Positions 26,697 through 37,987 of a DNA stretch of 64,000 nt are shown one piece after another; the first letter of the stretch is position 1; each line of letters starts with the position of its first letter. The notes below the pieces were generated by a model. That model saw nothing but the letters and a program-made list of their open reading frames with translations. It was not told where the DNA came from and did no database searches. The DNA comes from Linnemannia elongata. Lineage: Eukaryota > Mortierellomycota > Mortierellomycetes > Mortierellales > Mortierellaceae. The position numbers and the translations under genes are program-made. Where the stretch lies: positions 2,186,213 to 2,250,212 of the forward strand of contig JAXBDG010000011.1 in NCBI GenBank assembly GCA_036320915.1. Direction: 5' to 3'.

Positions 26697-29079
26697 TCAA
26701 GGATACGCGGACGAGGCTTCATGGTGTAAGTTGAGGCGACAGGTCTGTGCCGTGGTTGCAAGACTCTTCACCAGAACCTCCAATCCTTGTTCTAGATCGA
26801 CTGTCGCCTGATGAATAGCTGCTGTAAGGGCACCTGCTGTGGAGGACTGATGCTTCTGTGGCGGCGAAGATCCAGGGAATGAAAGTTGATAAGCCGGAAA
26901 TGAGGTAGAGAAGCGGGAGGTGAAGAAACGGAGAGCGGAGGAGGCATTTGATATCCTGGTGGTCCAGAATGAATCACCGACGGGACTTGTTCTTCGTCTG
27001 GTTATGATTTTGGTTGCGACTGCAAAAGAGGTGATAGTTGCTAGGATAATGGATGGGTAGCGAAGGAGGAACAAACAGCACATGTGGTGGTAATGGGAGG
27101 ATTTTTGCCTCTATAACCTTCGTAGGAAAAATGATATTCACCGCAAAGGTCGAATGGTGCGTGAGGGTCTGTTAAAGTGCGCCCAAATTGCAACTGATCG
27201 TGGACTTTATCGAAATCAAGTCGTTGTGCATGGTGACCATGTAGCTCCGCATACCATCCACTTGTCGCGCGATAGTTGTTGACCAAACTTCCATATTGCG
27301 CTCCATTTGGGTTATTGTGGGTAGTGTTCGAAGAATGTCCGACATAGCTGCCAGTTTCTTTGGGATGTCCAGTAGCCCTTGTTGAATGGCTGGGGCGTTG
27401 GCAAGGAGGCTATCCGTGATAGGTGACTTGGAGGTGGCCATCTTTCGCGCAAATCAACTCGAATCTGGTAGGAAAATGGTGACTTGAAGGCGAATTCAAG
27501 GAATATCTGATGGTGATCATATACACACTGTGTGTCGCTGTTGACTTCCTGGAAGGCGGCGGTGTCTTGTGAAACAACCTTGCGCAGATGGGCGAGAATT
27601 AGGAAAACCTCACACTGAGTCCTGTTGAGGATACTTTCACGCAAGCCTCTGCTCCAATTGGCGATAGCCGTATTCATCCTTGTCGGTCATGATATTCTCC
27701 ATCCATGTCTCTCAATCTTAGTCCGGATATGCGTCGTTAAGGACTGGAAAGATAAGCTTTTGAAGGTCGACTGGCGGAATGACTGAGTTCCTGTCAATCT
27801 AGAATCGTTCTTGACGATGTGTGAAGCCAGCCAGCTTGAGGGGGACAAGTTCCAGAATCTCGCTCAAGTTGCGTGTTGCGACCCGCTGATGTAGCCCATT
27901 CGCACGTTGTGCAATCTCGATCGTTGCCCGGTTGACTGAGCTTGCTGTGCTTCTGCTCGACGATCGGTATGAGTAACCTGAATGACAGGATATTGGCAGC
28001 TTGCGTCTCCTGCTTTTGAGCAGTGTAATGCGTGGAGGAGGACATCGGCTTGGTAAGGGTGCAAGCAAATACGAGGTATCGGGTTCCCCAATACGGCTTG
28101 CTGAAATGGAGGCACACGTGTGAGTGCTAGAGCGTAGAAACTCAAGAAGCCAGCATCCATCGGCTTGGAAATTGAAAAGTAGTAAATCAGCACATATAAA
28201 ATAATCTGCCACAGTCAACACACCATGAATAGCTCTATCAAATAAAACGCCAACGAACCCACATCATGGAGCATCTTTCCGTCTGCATTTCGTCGTGCTT
28301 TGCACCATCGTCGGGACAATACCCAAGGTGAACTGTCCTGTAGCATCATTGAATTCGAATGCGAGGAAATTTAGGTCTTGCAGCAATGCCACCCGCATGT
28401 ATTCACCTCGACACATCATAAGTGAGTCCATGGTAGGTTGAGTCAGTCCCGGAGCCCATCAATTTCCTGCGGCTCTTTGATCTTCTTGAACATAGCTTCA
28501 TATCCAATACGGCTTTATCGTGCGCTTGAATCCCTGTTTGTTATCTCCATCCGCGATCCAGAGGCCCTGTAACTTCGTTGCCTTTGTAAGTACGTTAAGA
28601 AAATAGGGTAAGGGAGAATGTTCAAAAACCGTTAAAGTCAAACATTTCTACTACGCTATGGAGCGCACGATCCAAAATATGCTATCTTACAACCTTCTGT
28701 TTGCACGCCTCCTAGTGCTATGCGGTGGCGGGCAGTTGGGGTCTCATTGGCTGTTGCGCTTTTCTTTTGCGTGACACTGGTCCTGATCCCAATGAAAACT
28801 TTGAGCCCGACTGGTGACGATGCGATAGGCATCAACTGGTGTTGGTGCTGACTATGTGTCTGGTGCTCCATGCGCAAATTGCTCGGATTTCTTAAGATAT
28901 CTTGGTCGTCCTGGTTTCTGTGAAGAGCAGCAGCATTGCTTCCATTGTGCAGTCTTATGGAAAAATGCTTCTGAGCCGCAAATTAGAGGAAGAGGTAAAT
29001 AGACGGATTTATAAACCGGCCAAACTAAAAGCTGGAGAAAGCTATAAGGTGAGGTGCAAGACATTTTGTCACAGAACAT
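26697..29079 (-). pseudogene. Decayed unknown gene(s) with AT-hook-like motif
   Basis: No intact gene is seen, but several minus-strand stretches read as protein in different frames. From 29079 these are a Cys-rich piece with an AT-hook-like KPGRPRYLKK (28890-28960), DGDNKQGFKRTIKPYWI (about 28495-28550), VALLQDLNFLAFEFNDATGQ (about 28335-28400), IEIAQRANGLHQRVATRNLS (about 27860-27920), and MATSKSPITDSLLANAP with a following helix (27172-27441). Stops and frame changes separate them. I read this as one or two broken genes, perhaps of a transposon-associated family. It marks the left edge of the accessory half. Confidence 0.4.
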
Positions 29080-29285
29080 AAACCATGTAGATCTCCACCT
29101 TCGACTGGGGGAACAGTTAGAGGAATAGCGGAGATTATTTGTTTTTAAGAAATTTATTGCGTCGTGGTTGTGCGTGCAGTAAACTAATACTCCTCATCTG
29201 CAGGAGTCACCACTGTTCAAAAGATACAAAAATAAATACTTTCTAAAAAAGCACAAAGGTTACATCTAAACTGGGAAAAAAACAG

Positions 29286-31007
29286 CTAACAGAGAAAACA
29301 GGAAAGACCAGGCAAAATAAGTACAGAAAGATAAGAAATAAAATACAGGTTAGGTGGGAAGTTGTTGTTGACAGGGGGGTGGTCGACTGAGATTGGGGGT
29401 TCACGCTCCTCGTTCTGGCGCTTCTTCTCAGCCAACTGAGCGCGAATTTGGGTGATGGCCAAATCCACCGCGGCAAGGACCATGCGAGGTTCAAAGGCTT
29501 GATCCTCGCGGACAAAGGCATGGTGGTACCTCCAGACGGAGGTAAGGATGGTGCCGATCAAGATGAAGACGGAGATGTCATAAAGGGGCTTGACAGGGTC
29601 CGGGTCGGGGAAAAAGAGGCTGCAGATGAAGTCCGCGGTCCAGGCTCGTTCCTCCACATACTTCGACAGTGCGCCTTGCCACACTTCCAACTTTTTGGGG
29701 CAGCTGAAAAGGAGGTGTTGGCTTGTCTCTAAACTCTTTCCACAGACACGGCAAAGGGGTTCTACCATATCAGGAATGCCAAGACCGGGGCATCCTGGCC
29801 TCCAGGAGGGCTTGCGACATCACTTGGGATAGGAGAGAGGCTACTCCATCGACTGAGAGCAGGAGAGTGTAGAGATCGAATGGAAAGCCGTCCATTCCTG
29901 GTGCTTTACTTCGCGCGCTGCGATCCAAGCCTTCTTTAATCTCCTCGGTGTTGATAAGGCGCATTAGACTATCCTCATCCTCCTGTGTGAGAGTTGCAAG
30001 AGCGGGAAGGTTGGAGAGTAGTTCTCGGACGGCGGCATTGTCGATGAGGTCGGGTGTGTATAGTTTTTGATAGAAGGATTTGCCAACGCCGCACAGGTCG
30101 CTGGGAGAAGAAACTGTGATGTCCGAGTCGGGTACTTTGAGGTGGGTGATGGTTCGTTTGGTTGCTCTGGATTTGAGGACGCGGAAGAAACATCTGGTAC
30201 AACGTTCGCCGATTTCTCGCCATCTGAGCTGAGTTCTGACCGCCCATGCGTTCATCGAGGTCTCTTGCAGTTTGTCGAGTCTCCGCTCAATGTCGTGCCA
30301 TTCTTCCTCCAGCCTGCCGATTTTCTCCGGGTCCAGGGTAGGTGCTCCGCGCTGCCAATTGAGGCGCCGTAAAGCCTGTTCCCGGTCCCGTTGAAGCTTG
30401 ATCGAGATATCCTGTTTCTCCTTGGACTTCTCTCTCGTCGACAGTTTGAGTTTCTCTATCAAAGACGCCTTAAGGATATCCCACGCATCCTGCGGTTGAA
30501 GGTCCCGCATACTGTGTAGGTCTTCTTTGATCTCGGCGATCAGCTGCTTGGTGTAGCCCTTATCATGTAGAATCGAGGTGCTCAGTCGCCAGATTCCTGG
30601 TCCAGTAGCAAGTGCCTCTAGCCTCAGCTCGCATGAAAGCATCGTATGGTCTGTCCAGTCGTTGTATAGATACGTGTGCGAAGGGCCAGTACACGTTCGG
30701 CTAGATCGTGTGACATGAATATATAATTGATTGTTGTTTGAGAGTGATGGTTGTTGAAAGTGTGAATGGGGAGTGAGTTGAAGGGGTTGAATGCGTTGAT
30801 GGTGGTGTTGTTGATCCAGTCCTTCCATACGATTGGGGCTGAGTTGTGTAGGTGGTGGTGATAGTTAAAGTCCCCCAGGACAATGACATCGTTGCCAGGA
30901 GCTTGGAAAAAGGGGAGCTGGAGAAGGTTGGTGTAAAAGGTATTGCGTGGTGTGTGGGCTCCAGATGGTGCATAGATGGTACAGTCGAAAATGGTTTTTG
31001 CGGACAC
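29286..31007 (-). mobile_element. L1-like non-LTR retrotransposon relic, RT core deleted
   Basis: Minus strand, 5' end to the right. The end of an APE endonuclease is at 30624-31007 (VIVLGDFNYHHH and TINYIFMSHDLAERV, the SDH/DYIxxS-type motif). A different frame, 29770-30640, carries the linker coiled coil and the first RT motif (SKAPGMDGFPFDLYTL). The RT catalytic core and most of the thumb are missing. At about 29769 the sequence jumps to the C-terminal zf-RVT knuckle CRVCGKSLETSQHLLFSC and tail (29286-29768). Frameshift plus deletion make it dead. No poly(A) tail or target duplication is visible, so the outer limits are approximate. Confidence 0.8.
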
Positions 31008-31584
31008 TTAGCCAGCCAACCTCTCTTGAAGTACAATGTCACAACACTCACAGACATCGAAACCACCCAATGACGGATGCTGATGACATATCGACGATTG
31101 CGACAAGCAGGCATGAAAAAGGTAAACGGTATGAATATGAACAAAGGAAGATGAAAAAAAGTGACAGTGAAAGTAGCAGAGAAAGAATACCCATGGGGCA
31201 AAGGAACTCAGCTTTCCATGTTGACACCCAGGGAACCCGCAAATAAAGTTATTGTGGGAACTTCTGCTCAGTTGACATGTCGACCAAGTGAAAGACTCAG
31301 AACCCAAACGACAACTACGCCTGTCATTCGTATGTGTACAGCACTGTAGCACCAGGAAGGACGAGTGAAGATTGAAGGGTGAAGAGTCCAATTTATTAAA
31401 CCGTAGAGGCGGTGACTTGGCGTGCTTCAAGACATAATAAAAAAAACGAAATTGGGGAGTCGTAAAGTCTTTGAAAGTAATGGGATGGGAAAAAATGGTG
31501 ATTGGACGCGGCGAAGCCGTGGTCGATCGCCGTGCAAAAAAAAAGAAAAATGAAACCGCGAGCGAAGCCGCGGGCACCATTCTA

Positions 31585-31845
31585 CACTCTTTTCACCTGA
31601 ATGTGGGGATTTTTCCTATGAAAATCCCAGTATTCTATTGAATTAAAAATATATGCTTGTGGTATTCAGTCACTTTAATTGCGCTTGGATTTAGATGACC
31701 TAAAGACTCAACCATGAGCACGATTGGTTGCCTGTAATTCCGAGCAAAAATAAAACCTGACTGAATACCACAAGCATATATTTTTAATTCAATAGAATAC
31801 TGGGATTTTCATAGGAAAAATCCCCACATTCAAGTGCAAGGAGTG
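31585..31845. mobile_element. 261-bp MITE with ~85-bp terminal inverted repeats and TA duplication
   Basis: The ends are CACTC...GAGTG, each flanked by TA (31583-31584 and 31846-31847). The arms (about 31585-31670 and 31763-31845) are near-perfect inverted repeats (cores TGTGGGGATTTTTCCTATGA and its complement). They enclose ~90 bp without an open frame. The first ~15 bp match the ends of the Tigger-like element at 46504-48751, so that transposase family probably moved it. Confidence 0.88.
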
Positions 31846-31930
31846 TAGTTAAAAGAATAAAAAAAAACAAAAGTGACCTTTTCGTTTAAGGCACATCGGA
31901 GTTGAAAAAAGAGTCACGTGTATTTTCTCA

Positions 31931-31957
31931 AAAGTGACCTTTTCAAAAGGTCACTTT
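31931..31957. repeat. Perfect 27-bp palindrome (13-bp arms, 1-nt centre)
   Basis: AAAGTGACCTTTT, C, AAAAGGTCACTTT. A half copy of the same arm lies ~60 bp to the left (AAAAGTGACCTTTTCG at about 31870). It could be a binding site for a dimeric factor or the end of a degraded element. It lies ~350 bp upstream of the kelch gene. Confidence 0.8.
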
Positions 31958-32014
31958 CCTCTGGGTCACTTATTTCTTATTCACCTCAAAGAGTGGCATA
32001 CGAGCATTTGCTAA

Positions 32015-32092
32015 AACACGCCGCTCTTTGATGCTAAGAGAACACGCCGCTCTTTGATGCTAAGAGAACACGCCGCTCTTTGATGCTGAGAG
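32015..32092. repeat. Three tandem 26-bp repeats upstream of the kelch gene
   Basis: The unit is AACACGCCGCTCTTTGATGC plus TAAGAG. Units 1 and 2 are identical and unit 3 has one change (TGAGAG). The array ends ~213 bp before the start codon at 32306, so it could be a promoter array. Confidence 0.92.
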
Positions 32093-32305
32093 CACTTTCC
32101 GACAGATGGCTGCCTTCTCTCTCCGCCCACATGTCCTTCCCATTTCCCTCCTTCACCTTTCCACCTTTTTTTGCTCCTTTCCCCCTGGAGCCTGCAGACC
32201 TCTCCACCTTGAAATTCCCCTTGTCACATCTCTTTCATTACAATTATTCGGTAACCAGCTCCACCTTCTCCTCCCTTCCTCCCTGGCAATCACATTACAA
32301 CAAAA

Positions 32306-34305
32306 ATGATCGCCAACGGCAGCACACGCCGCCTTCTCACAGCTGCCGCAGCCTTGGCCGTCATCTGCTGCTCCTTCACCCCAAGAACAGTTGTCGTCGT
32401 CTTCGCCCAAGTGATGCCGATCCCAGTCCAGGACATGACCTGGGTTCGATCCGGGTCCAACCTCTATGTCCAAGGAGGCTATGTGTCTCTCAACGGCAAT
32501 GCGACATTCTACTCGACTCAATTTTTTGCTCTCGATTTATCGACTTCCTGGCCAGTGACCTCGGCTCCTTGGCGCGCGTTGCCTGACGGGAGGGGATCTC
32601 GAGCTGCATATGGGATTAGTCTACCGACCAATCAAACCTTCCTTACGTTCAAGTTTGTTGCACCGACGGCTTACACGATCACGGCATATGATTTCAGAAC
32701 GAGTACTTCGTCGGCGCCTCAGAATGTGACCACGGTCCCCGATCTTTATTCCTATGGACTGCGCGTCGTCATGGATCCGACCTCGGGGTTGGTGTATATT
32801 GCGGGAATGGCAAACATGAATATTTACAACACGGCAACGCAGACATGGGGTACATCCACTCCTATTACGGGAGGTATATTGACGGCCAGGTATTTCGGGT
32901 CGGCGGTTTATAACCCTGCTAGAAAGACGATTATGTATGTATGTGGGTTTAATTATGGAGTCAACCCGACCCACTTCGATTCTGAAGTGGTGGTGACCGA
33001 GTACACACCCGCGACCGCCAAGTGGTCCATACTGGTAAAGAACTTTTTTTATTTAATACATTTTAATCTGTGCGGGGCAAGCGGGCGGGTCGACAAAAGG
33101 CGAGTGAAAAGCATGCTATAACCTTCTTTTTTTTTTTTTGCATTAACCGATGGAAATTAGCCCACCTCTGGATCACCTCCCAGCCCCACTGCATACCAAT
33201 GCTCAGCTGTCAGTAAGTGTCTTTGAGTCAAAACCTCATCTGTCTCGAACTCGCAAACAAGCTTGTCACTCACTGTTTATTTTTATTTTGTCCTCTTTCT
33301 AAACTCTATCAAAATATTAAAGGCGAGGATAGTAAAACACTTGTTGTCTTTGGTGGCCAAACTTCGATCGTCACGCCTGCCTTCACGGGTGCGATTCATC
33401 TTTTGGATATAAATACAGGTGTCTGGACCGCAGGACCCCCTCTATCCACTCCTCGTATCTATGCCGCCTGTGTACTTATCGGCGATCAATTCGTAGTATG
33501 GGGTGGAAGCGCCGATTCCAATAACACGTTGTCCTCAAACGAACCCATTGTCTTTGACGTGGCCTTGAAACAATGGGTTAAGAGTTACACGGCTCCAGCT
33601 TATTATTTGAATGCACCCAAACCAACAAACCCACTAAACCCAATGGGCTCTGGAAGTGACGGAGGTACAGGATCAAGAACCCCTGACGGTGAAAATGGTG
33701 CTCCATCATCATCCACCTCATCGTCATCTGCCGGTATTATTGGTGGCGTTGTCGGAGGACTGGCCGTGATTGCGGCCATCATTGGGTTCCTGTTGTATAG
33801 ACGACGACTGAACAAAAAACTGGAGGAAGTCAAGGAGCAAGTCTCATTGCAGAGGATGGTGATCGAGGCTGAGCGATCCAACAAGGCTGCTGTGAGTAGC
33901 AGCAGTAGTGGCGAAAACATCAGCACGACCGCCTCTTACCCTACGCCACCAGCCTATTTACTGGGTAACAAAACGACGGCACAGAATATGCACACGAAAA
34001 AGCAGTCGGCGGCCGCAGCCAGTAGTCCAACCATGTCGTCGCCAGCGGTCAGAGTACTCTCTCCTAGCAACAACGGCTACAATCTACATGGACCCCAGTT
34101 GACGAAAACCTCTAGTCCTCATGCTGTTCAAATGGACCAACCCGGCGGCGGTTTTGTCAGTTGGCCTCAAGAGTATAATTCGCCGACACTCCGTTCGCCT
34201 CAAACGCTCAATAGCGGAGCTGAAATGGGTAGCTCTTATCATGAGCAGGAATCAGGCAGGATACCACAAAATCATCCCCAGGAAAGAGCTCCACATTCAG
34301 GATAG
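32306..34305 (+). CDS. Kelch-like beta-propeller protein, secreted ectodomain with one TM helix
   Basis: Exons by hand are 32306-33034, 33161-33212 and 33323-34305 (GT-AG), totalling 1764 nt and 587 aa. An N-terminal signal sequence is visible (RRLLTAAAALAVICCSF). The ectodomain shows kelch-style blades: LYVQGGYVSLNG, ALDLSTSWP, VYIAGMANMNIYNTATQTWG, TLVVFGGQTS, HLLDINTGVWTAGPPLSTPR, FVVWGGSADSNN and FDVALKQWVKSY. A Ser-rich stalk follows, then a membrane helix (AGIIGGVVGGLAVIAAIIGF) with stop-transfer LYRRRLNKK, then a ~190-aa Ser/Pro-rich cytoplasmic tail. Proteins of this layout are expanded in Mortierella-type fungi. A cell-surface sensor or adhesion role is only a guess. It is the one intact, non-repeat gene in the middle of the accessory half. 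Confidence 0.82.
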
Positions 34306-34759
34306 TAGAGTATTGTTTTTTTTTCTTTTTATTTTTTATACTCTACAACATATATTACAACGCGACGAAAGGGAGAATGAGAGATAAAGCGATTGCAGAA
34401 GTTGAGAGCATCATGCAGAAAGAGCCAGAAGACATTGAGAACGAGAGGAGCTGAATGTAAAGAAGAACAAGCGATCTCTTCTACTTTAACAAAGAGAATA
34501 GGCAACGATAGGGACGGAGTGATGGACTTGTTTTCAAGATCGAAATACATGATGGTCAGAGAGCAAAATATTTCAACAGAAAGATGGTGGAGGAACAGGT
34601 GTTGAGAGGAATTATACGTTGCTGAACGCGACACGCCACCATTTCCCCCATCTTATGCGTGAACCTCTGAACCCATCCCCTCCTCACTTAATAGGGTTTC
34701 AAACTTTGACATCGTCCAATTCAAATCGAAGCGTATTTCAATAGCGTATTTGAAATACA
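34306..34759. other. Kelch gene 3' flank, no gene seen
   Basis: A T-rich 3' flank with a candidate polyadenylation region near 34320-34350, then unique sequence up to the F2 relic. Confidence 0.4.
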
Positions 34760-34943
34760 CCACTTCCATCTATACAAACCCTCTGATTCCTGTATCCCTA
34801 CTTTTTAAAAGTTGCCTGATATTATACACAATCGCCCACTTCTCTGGTGCTTCCTACTGTGTAAGGGATACGGACGATCTCCCATCCTGAGCTTGTGGAC
34901 AGATGGGATCCCAATGCTATGTATGAGATGTTAGAACAAGTTT
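34760..34943 (+). mobile_element. F2 cassette relic (A-gene promoter and deleted A gene), interrupted by F1
   Basis: 34760-34872 matches the reverse complement of the F2 A-gene upstream region near 53225-53345, including the TTTTTAAAA motif at 34802. The A coding part has an internal deletion and then reads CTTGTGGACAGATGGGATCC...ATGAGATGTTAGAACAAGTTT. The F1 end GGGAGTCATCCGGG begins at 34944, inside this gene. Confidence 0.8.
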
Positions 34944-35240
34944 GGGAGTCATCCGGGACCAGTATAGAGAGGCGTTGCAAGATGAGTGAGAGGATGCTGC
35001 ATAGATGAGCCTATGTTTTAAAAAGGCGGTACCGGGGATGGATGAGTTTAGGATAGAGGGGAACGTACAGTAGTTCTAGGTAAAAGAAGTAGGCTCTGGG
35101 AGGTTGTGCTGCATGAAAGACCTCGAAGGGGGGGTTGTAGCTTTACTCTGGCTGATGCCCTCAACCCCTTTGGTGTTATCCATTGCCGATGACTTACGGT
35201 ATATGCGTGATGTACAGGTAATGAATGACAAATCGGGGGT
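34944..35240 (+). repeat. F1 terminal inverted repeat
   Basis: It begins GGGAGTCATCCGGGACCAGT and is clearly homologous to, but more diverged than, the TIRs at 58743, 59002, 62942 and 63544. It contains the G-run, the TGGCTGAT core and a C-run (about 35129-35170). Confidence 0.88.
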
Positions 35241-35272
35241 ATGGTAGACAAGGTGCCCCAAAGATAACAACA

Positions 35273-35554
35273 ATGCCAATTCCACATACACATAAATCTT
35301 TGCAACAGGATGTCGTCGCCGAATTTATCACGGACCATCGTTTACAGACCTGTATGTATGTGTACCTTGATGCATTCGTGGATATTCACCGCGCTAACTC
35401 TCCTGACTTTGGGAAGACCTGGTGTCCACATACTATCTACTCGATGTTGGAAAAGGTATACAAGGGTATCCGACGTGAACTCTCTGAGAAAGGACTGTTG
35501 GCCAATGAAGCTGCTGGTGAGTACCTTATGCGCACTGAGTCGAAGGCCACCTAA
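35273..35554 (+). CDS. F1 cassette protein A (93 aa)
   Basis: Unknown function. It begins MPIPHTHKSLQQDVVAEFIT and includes CMYVYLDAFVDIHRANSPDF, a predicted helical segment EKVYKGIRRELSEKGLL, and ends NEAAGEYLMRTESKAT. It is about 93% identical by eye to the full copy at 62330-62611. It is related to F2 A (52958) and F3 A (57145), all of which keep the frame Q(Q)DVxxxF, CMxVYLDxFxD, and LL(T)xxAAGEYxxR. The stop lies 35 bp before B, with TTTTTAAAAA between. The start was taken at the Met shared by the families rather than the one 16 codons upstream in the TIR. Confidence 0.7.
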   Translation: MPIPHTHKSLQQDVVAEFITDHRLQTCMYVYLDAFVDIHRANSPDFGKTWCPHTIYSMLEKVYKGIRRELSEKGLLANEAAGEYLMRTESKAT

Positions 35555-35559
35555 GAGAG

Positions 35560-35569
35560 TTTTTAAAAA
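35560..35569. promoter_or_regulatory. TTTTTAAAAA palindrome between A and B (F1 copy 1)
   Basis: The only conserved feature in the 35-bp gap between A and B. The same motif recurs at cassette junctions throughout the window. Confidence 0.6.
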
Positions 35570-35589
35570 GCAAGAATCCATTAACAACA

Positions 35590-37272
35590 TGTCACGATCA
35601 AAGGAGGCTATAATCAACGAGGTCCTCAATAAGTACACCCAGAACCTTGCCGACGTTGGCCAATGTGTACATCCCCTTGGTCGTCTTGGAGCTGCCAAAC
35701 GCCAGGGGTTCACACGGTTCTCCAAGATGTTCTGTGACAGTATGGTCTTTTGGGCTCCGGTCAACTCTGCCGATGAAAAGGTCAAGGGCAAGTCCATTGG
35801 CAAATATATGGCTGACTTAGGCGAAGCATTTGGCAAGGCGGATCTACCATACGATTCCATCAAGTCGCTGCATAGTGGCGCTCTGTTGGACGAATAGTAT
35901 ATCCCTGCTGACATCCAAACTGCAGCACAGCAATGGGCCATACTCAGCCGGATTTACATCTATCAAGGTGTCTCTCTACCACTGCCGTGCCAAAAAGGTG
36001 GTAGTGGCCATGGTTGCCATCCTGCCTGTCCTTCGGAAGCGGTACCTTGTCCTGCATGACATCGACATGACCCATGACTGCAGGTGTGTATCAACCCGGA
36101 CCTATTTGGAGAGTCACTTGAAGGCTAAGGGCATTTCTACGATAGTCAACGATCGCGGACGTGTGGGTGACCATTGTGTGACCTGGTTTGCTCCTCCAGA
36201 CAATGCCCAAAAAATCAGGTACAAGGTCTATAACAAGCTGGTCCAGATGCTCGAAAGCGCGGATGTGCGAAAGAGTCTCGGCTCAAGGATGGAGGATATA
36301 GTTGCCAATCCAGATGAGAAGTTCACCAGGACTCTGTTGCGCCATAGGGATCATGGCCTTTCACGGCTGGAGTTAACCTTTTATGGCTCAAGGCTGCACC
36401 CTTTGGCGGTATACCAAAATAGGATGGATGATGCGCGTAGACTTTTGGAGGGCTGCACCACGTTTGACTACAGCTATGAGCAACACTGGATAGAACGTGC
36501 TGAGCTTATAAAGTCCATGTCGCGGAATATATCCCTGGAAGCAAGGTCTTTGCATACTGCCACTGGTGGAACTCCACAACCCGCAAGAAGTATGGCTATA
36601 TGTGGTCCAATGTTTCAGCGCTGCTTGCCATGCACCTGGTTGCCAACTACTCGTTCAACGACCGTCCCATCTACTATGTGGAGGCCAAAGTTAGCGAGAA
36701 TGGTACAGTGGAGGTCACCAAGGAGAAGGTGTACGAGAGAGAGCCGGGCTGCAAGGCCAAAACATTGGTACCGGGTGGTTCCAAGGGTATGTTCCCCTCA
36801 TACGCACTGTTCGACTGCGAAGTATATTAGTTTGCCGACATGGGTATTGTACCTGTGGACAACATCCGCATTGGATGGCCAAAGAGGCGACACCACAAGG
36901 AGAGTGCACCATTAGCTGTCCTTGTAGAGCACATACCTGATGATGGGCAGTATGTTAAGCATACATATGCAGAATATACATTCATCCGCCTTTGGAACCG
37001 GCTACAATGTGCTTGAGCCAGGTCGCAAATATACCATTGCAGCAGCAGGCTTAAAGGAGTTTCGCGGTACTTTGTACTGGCATATAATAATGGACTGTGG
37101 TATCAGAGTTAGAGCCGGCAAGTCCCTCTGTAACCTATGGGAAACGTGGCGGGGAAAATATAGGGGAACGAATGGCCTAGTAAGAATCCACCAAGTGCCA
37201 AAGATAACCTTCCTTGCAGAACGCATAGTCCGCTCCAAAGGCACGAACGACATGAAGTGTAAGCTGGTCTAG
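35590..37272 (+). pseudogene. Broken F1 cassette protein B
   Basis: Homologous along its length to the intact B at 60598-62295, but damaged. There is an in-frame stop at 35896 (after LLDE), a small deletion and frame change near 35930, another frame change near 36515, a TAG at 36828 (CEVY stop FADMG) and more near 36950. The N-terminal part still reads MSRSKEAIINEVLNKYTQNL. The middle keeps RYLVLHDIDMTHDC, RYKVYNKLVQML and SRLELTFYGS. Confidence 0.88.
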
Positions 37273-37300
37273 GAGTAACATAAGGTAAGATACCATAAGG

Positions 37301-37309
37301 TTTTTAAAA
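37301..37309. promoter_or_regulatory. TTTTTAAAA motif between convergent B and C (F1 copy 1)
   Basis: It sits in the ~65-bp gap between the 3' ends of B and C, matching 60575-60586 in the full copy. Confidence 0.55.
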
Positions 37310-37339
37310 CTTGGTACATGCTGCTACAGATATCAGGCC

Positions 37340-37561
37340 TTACAGTTCCTCATCCTCGCTATCCTCCGACATGTCCATTCCCAAGAATGCGTTTTGGAGT
37401 TCCTGCAGCTCAGATCCATTCTGTAGCCTATTTTGGTCAGTCTCTACTTGGGAGTCCTGCAGAACAAGCTTACTGGTAGTTGGATAGTCGAATCCATCAT
37501 CTGTCCATTCCATATGGTGGGCCAGTTTATCCAGGGTGAGGTCGTTGGACATATTATCTAA
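37340..37561 (-). pseudogene. 3' fragment of F1 transposase C
   Basis: It covers the last ~74 codons: HHMEWTDDGFDYPTTSKLVL, then NRLQNGSELQELQNAFLGMD and an acidic end. This matches the end of C at 60545. The DDE domain is missing. Confidence 0.85.
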
Positions 37562-37576
37562 GAAGGAAAAGCCCAA

Positions 37577-37987
37577 AAATATCCCTCTTATTCATATGCG
37601 CCTAGAGAATGTAGGCATGCAGCAAGGCACAGAAAGGTCAAAGCAAAGATCAAGGCAGACGATGTGTGTGGTGCTAGAGAGCGGCCTCGAAAGCAGAGAT
37701 AAGGCAAAGTTGCTGATGTAGAAAATTCTTTTGGGATAGGGGGTCAATTGGCACCCTTTGCAAATGTCGTATATTAGTTTATAACCACCAATACAAGCTG
37801 CACCCCACGCAGATTGTGGTAATACAAGTTCTTCCCCAGTTATACAAGTACTGTGTAGGGCGAATGAAGACCTTCCATGCTTCTCTCCTTTATTTTTTTA
37901 TCTTCCTCCGCGAACGACGCCGCAGACACTATTTTAGTTTCGAGACAAATTCTCAGATGAATTAAAGTTTTATTCCTCAAAGGACGA
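37577..37987. other. Spacer between F1 relic and Crinkler gene
   Basis: No gene or repeat recognised. It holds the 3' flank of the minus-strand Crinkler. Confidence 0.4.

Larger units (their letters stand above)
34944..37566 (+). mobile_element. F1 cassette, truncated copy (TIR, A, broken B, 3' end of C)
   Basis: This copy is in the opposite orientation to the full copy at 59002. The order is TIR (34944-35240), A (+), B (+, broken) and the last ~70 codons of C (-). It stops near 37566, within C. The other TIR and the rest of C are absent. Confidence 0.88.
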
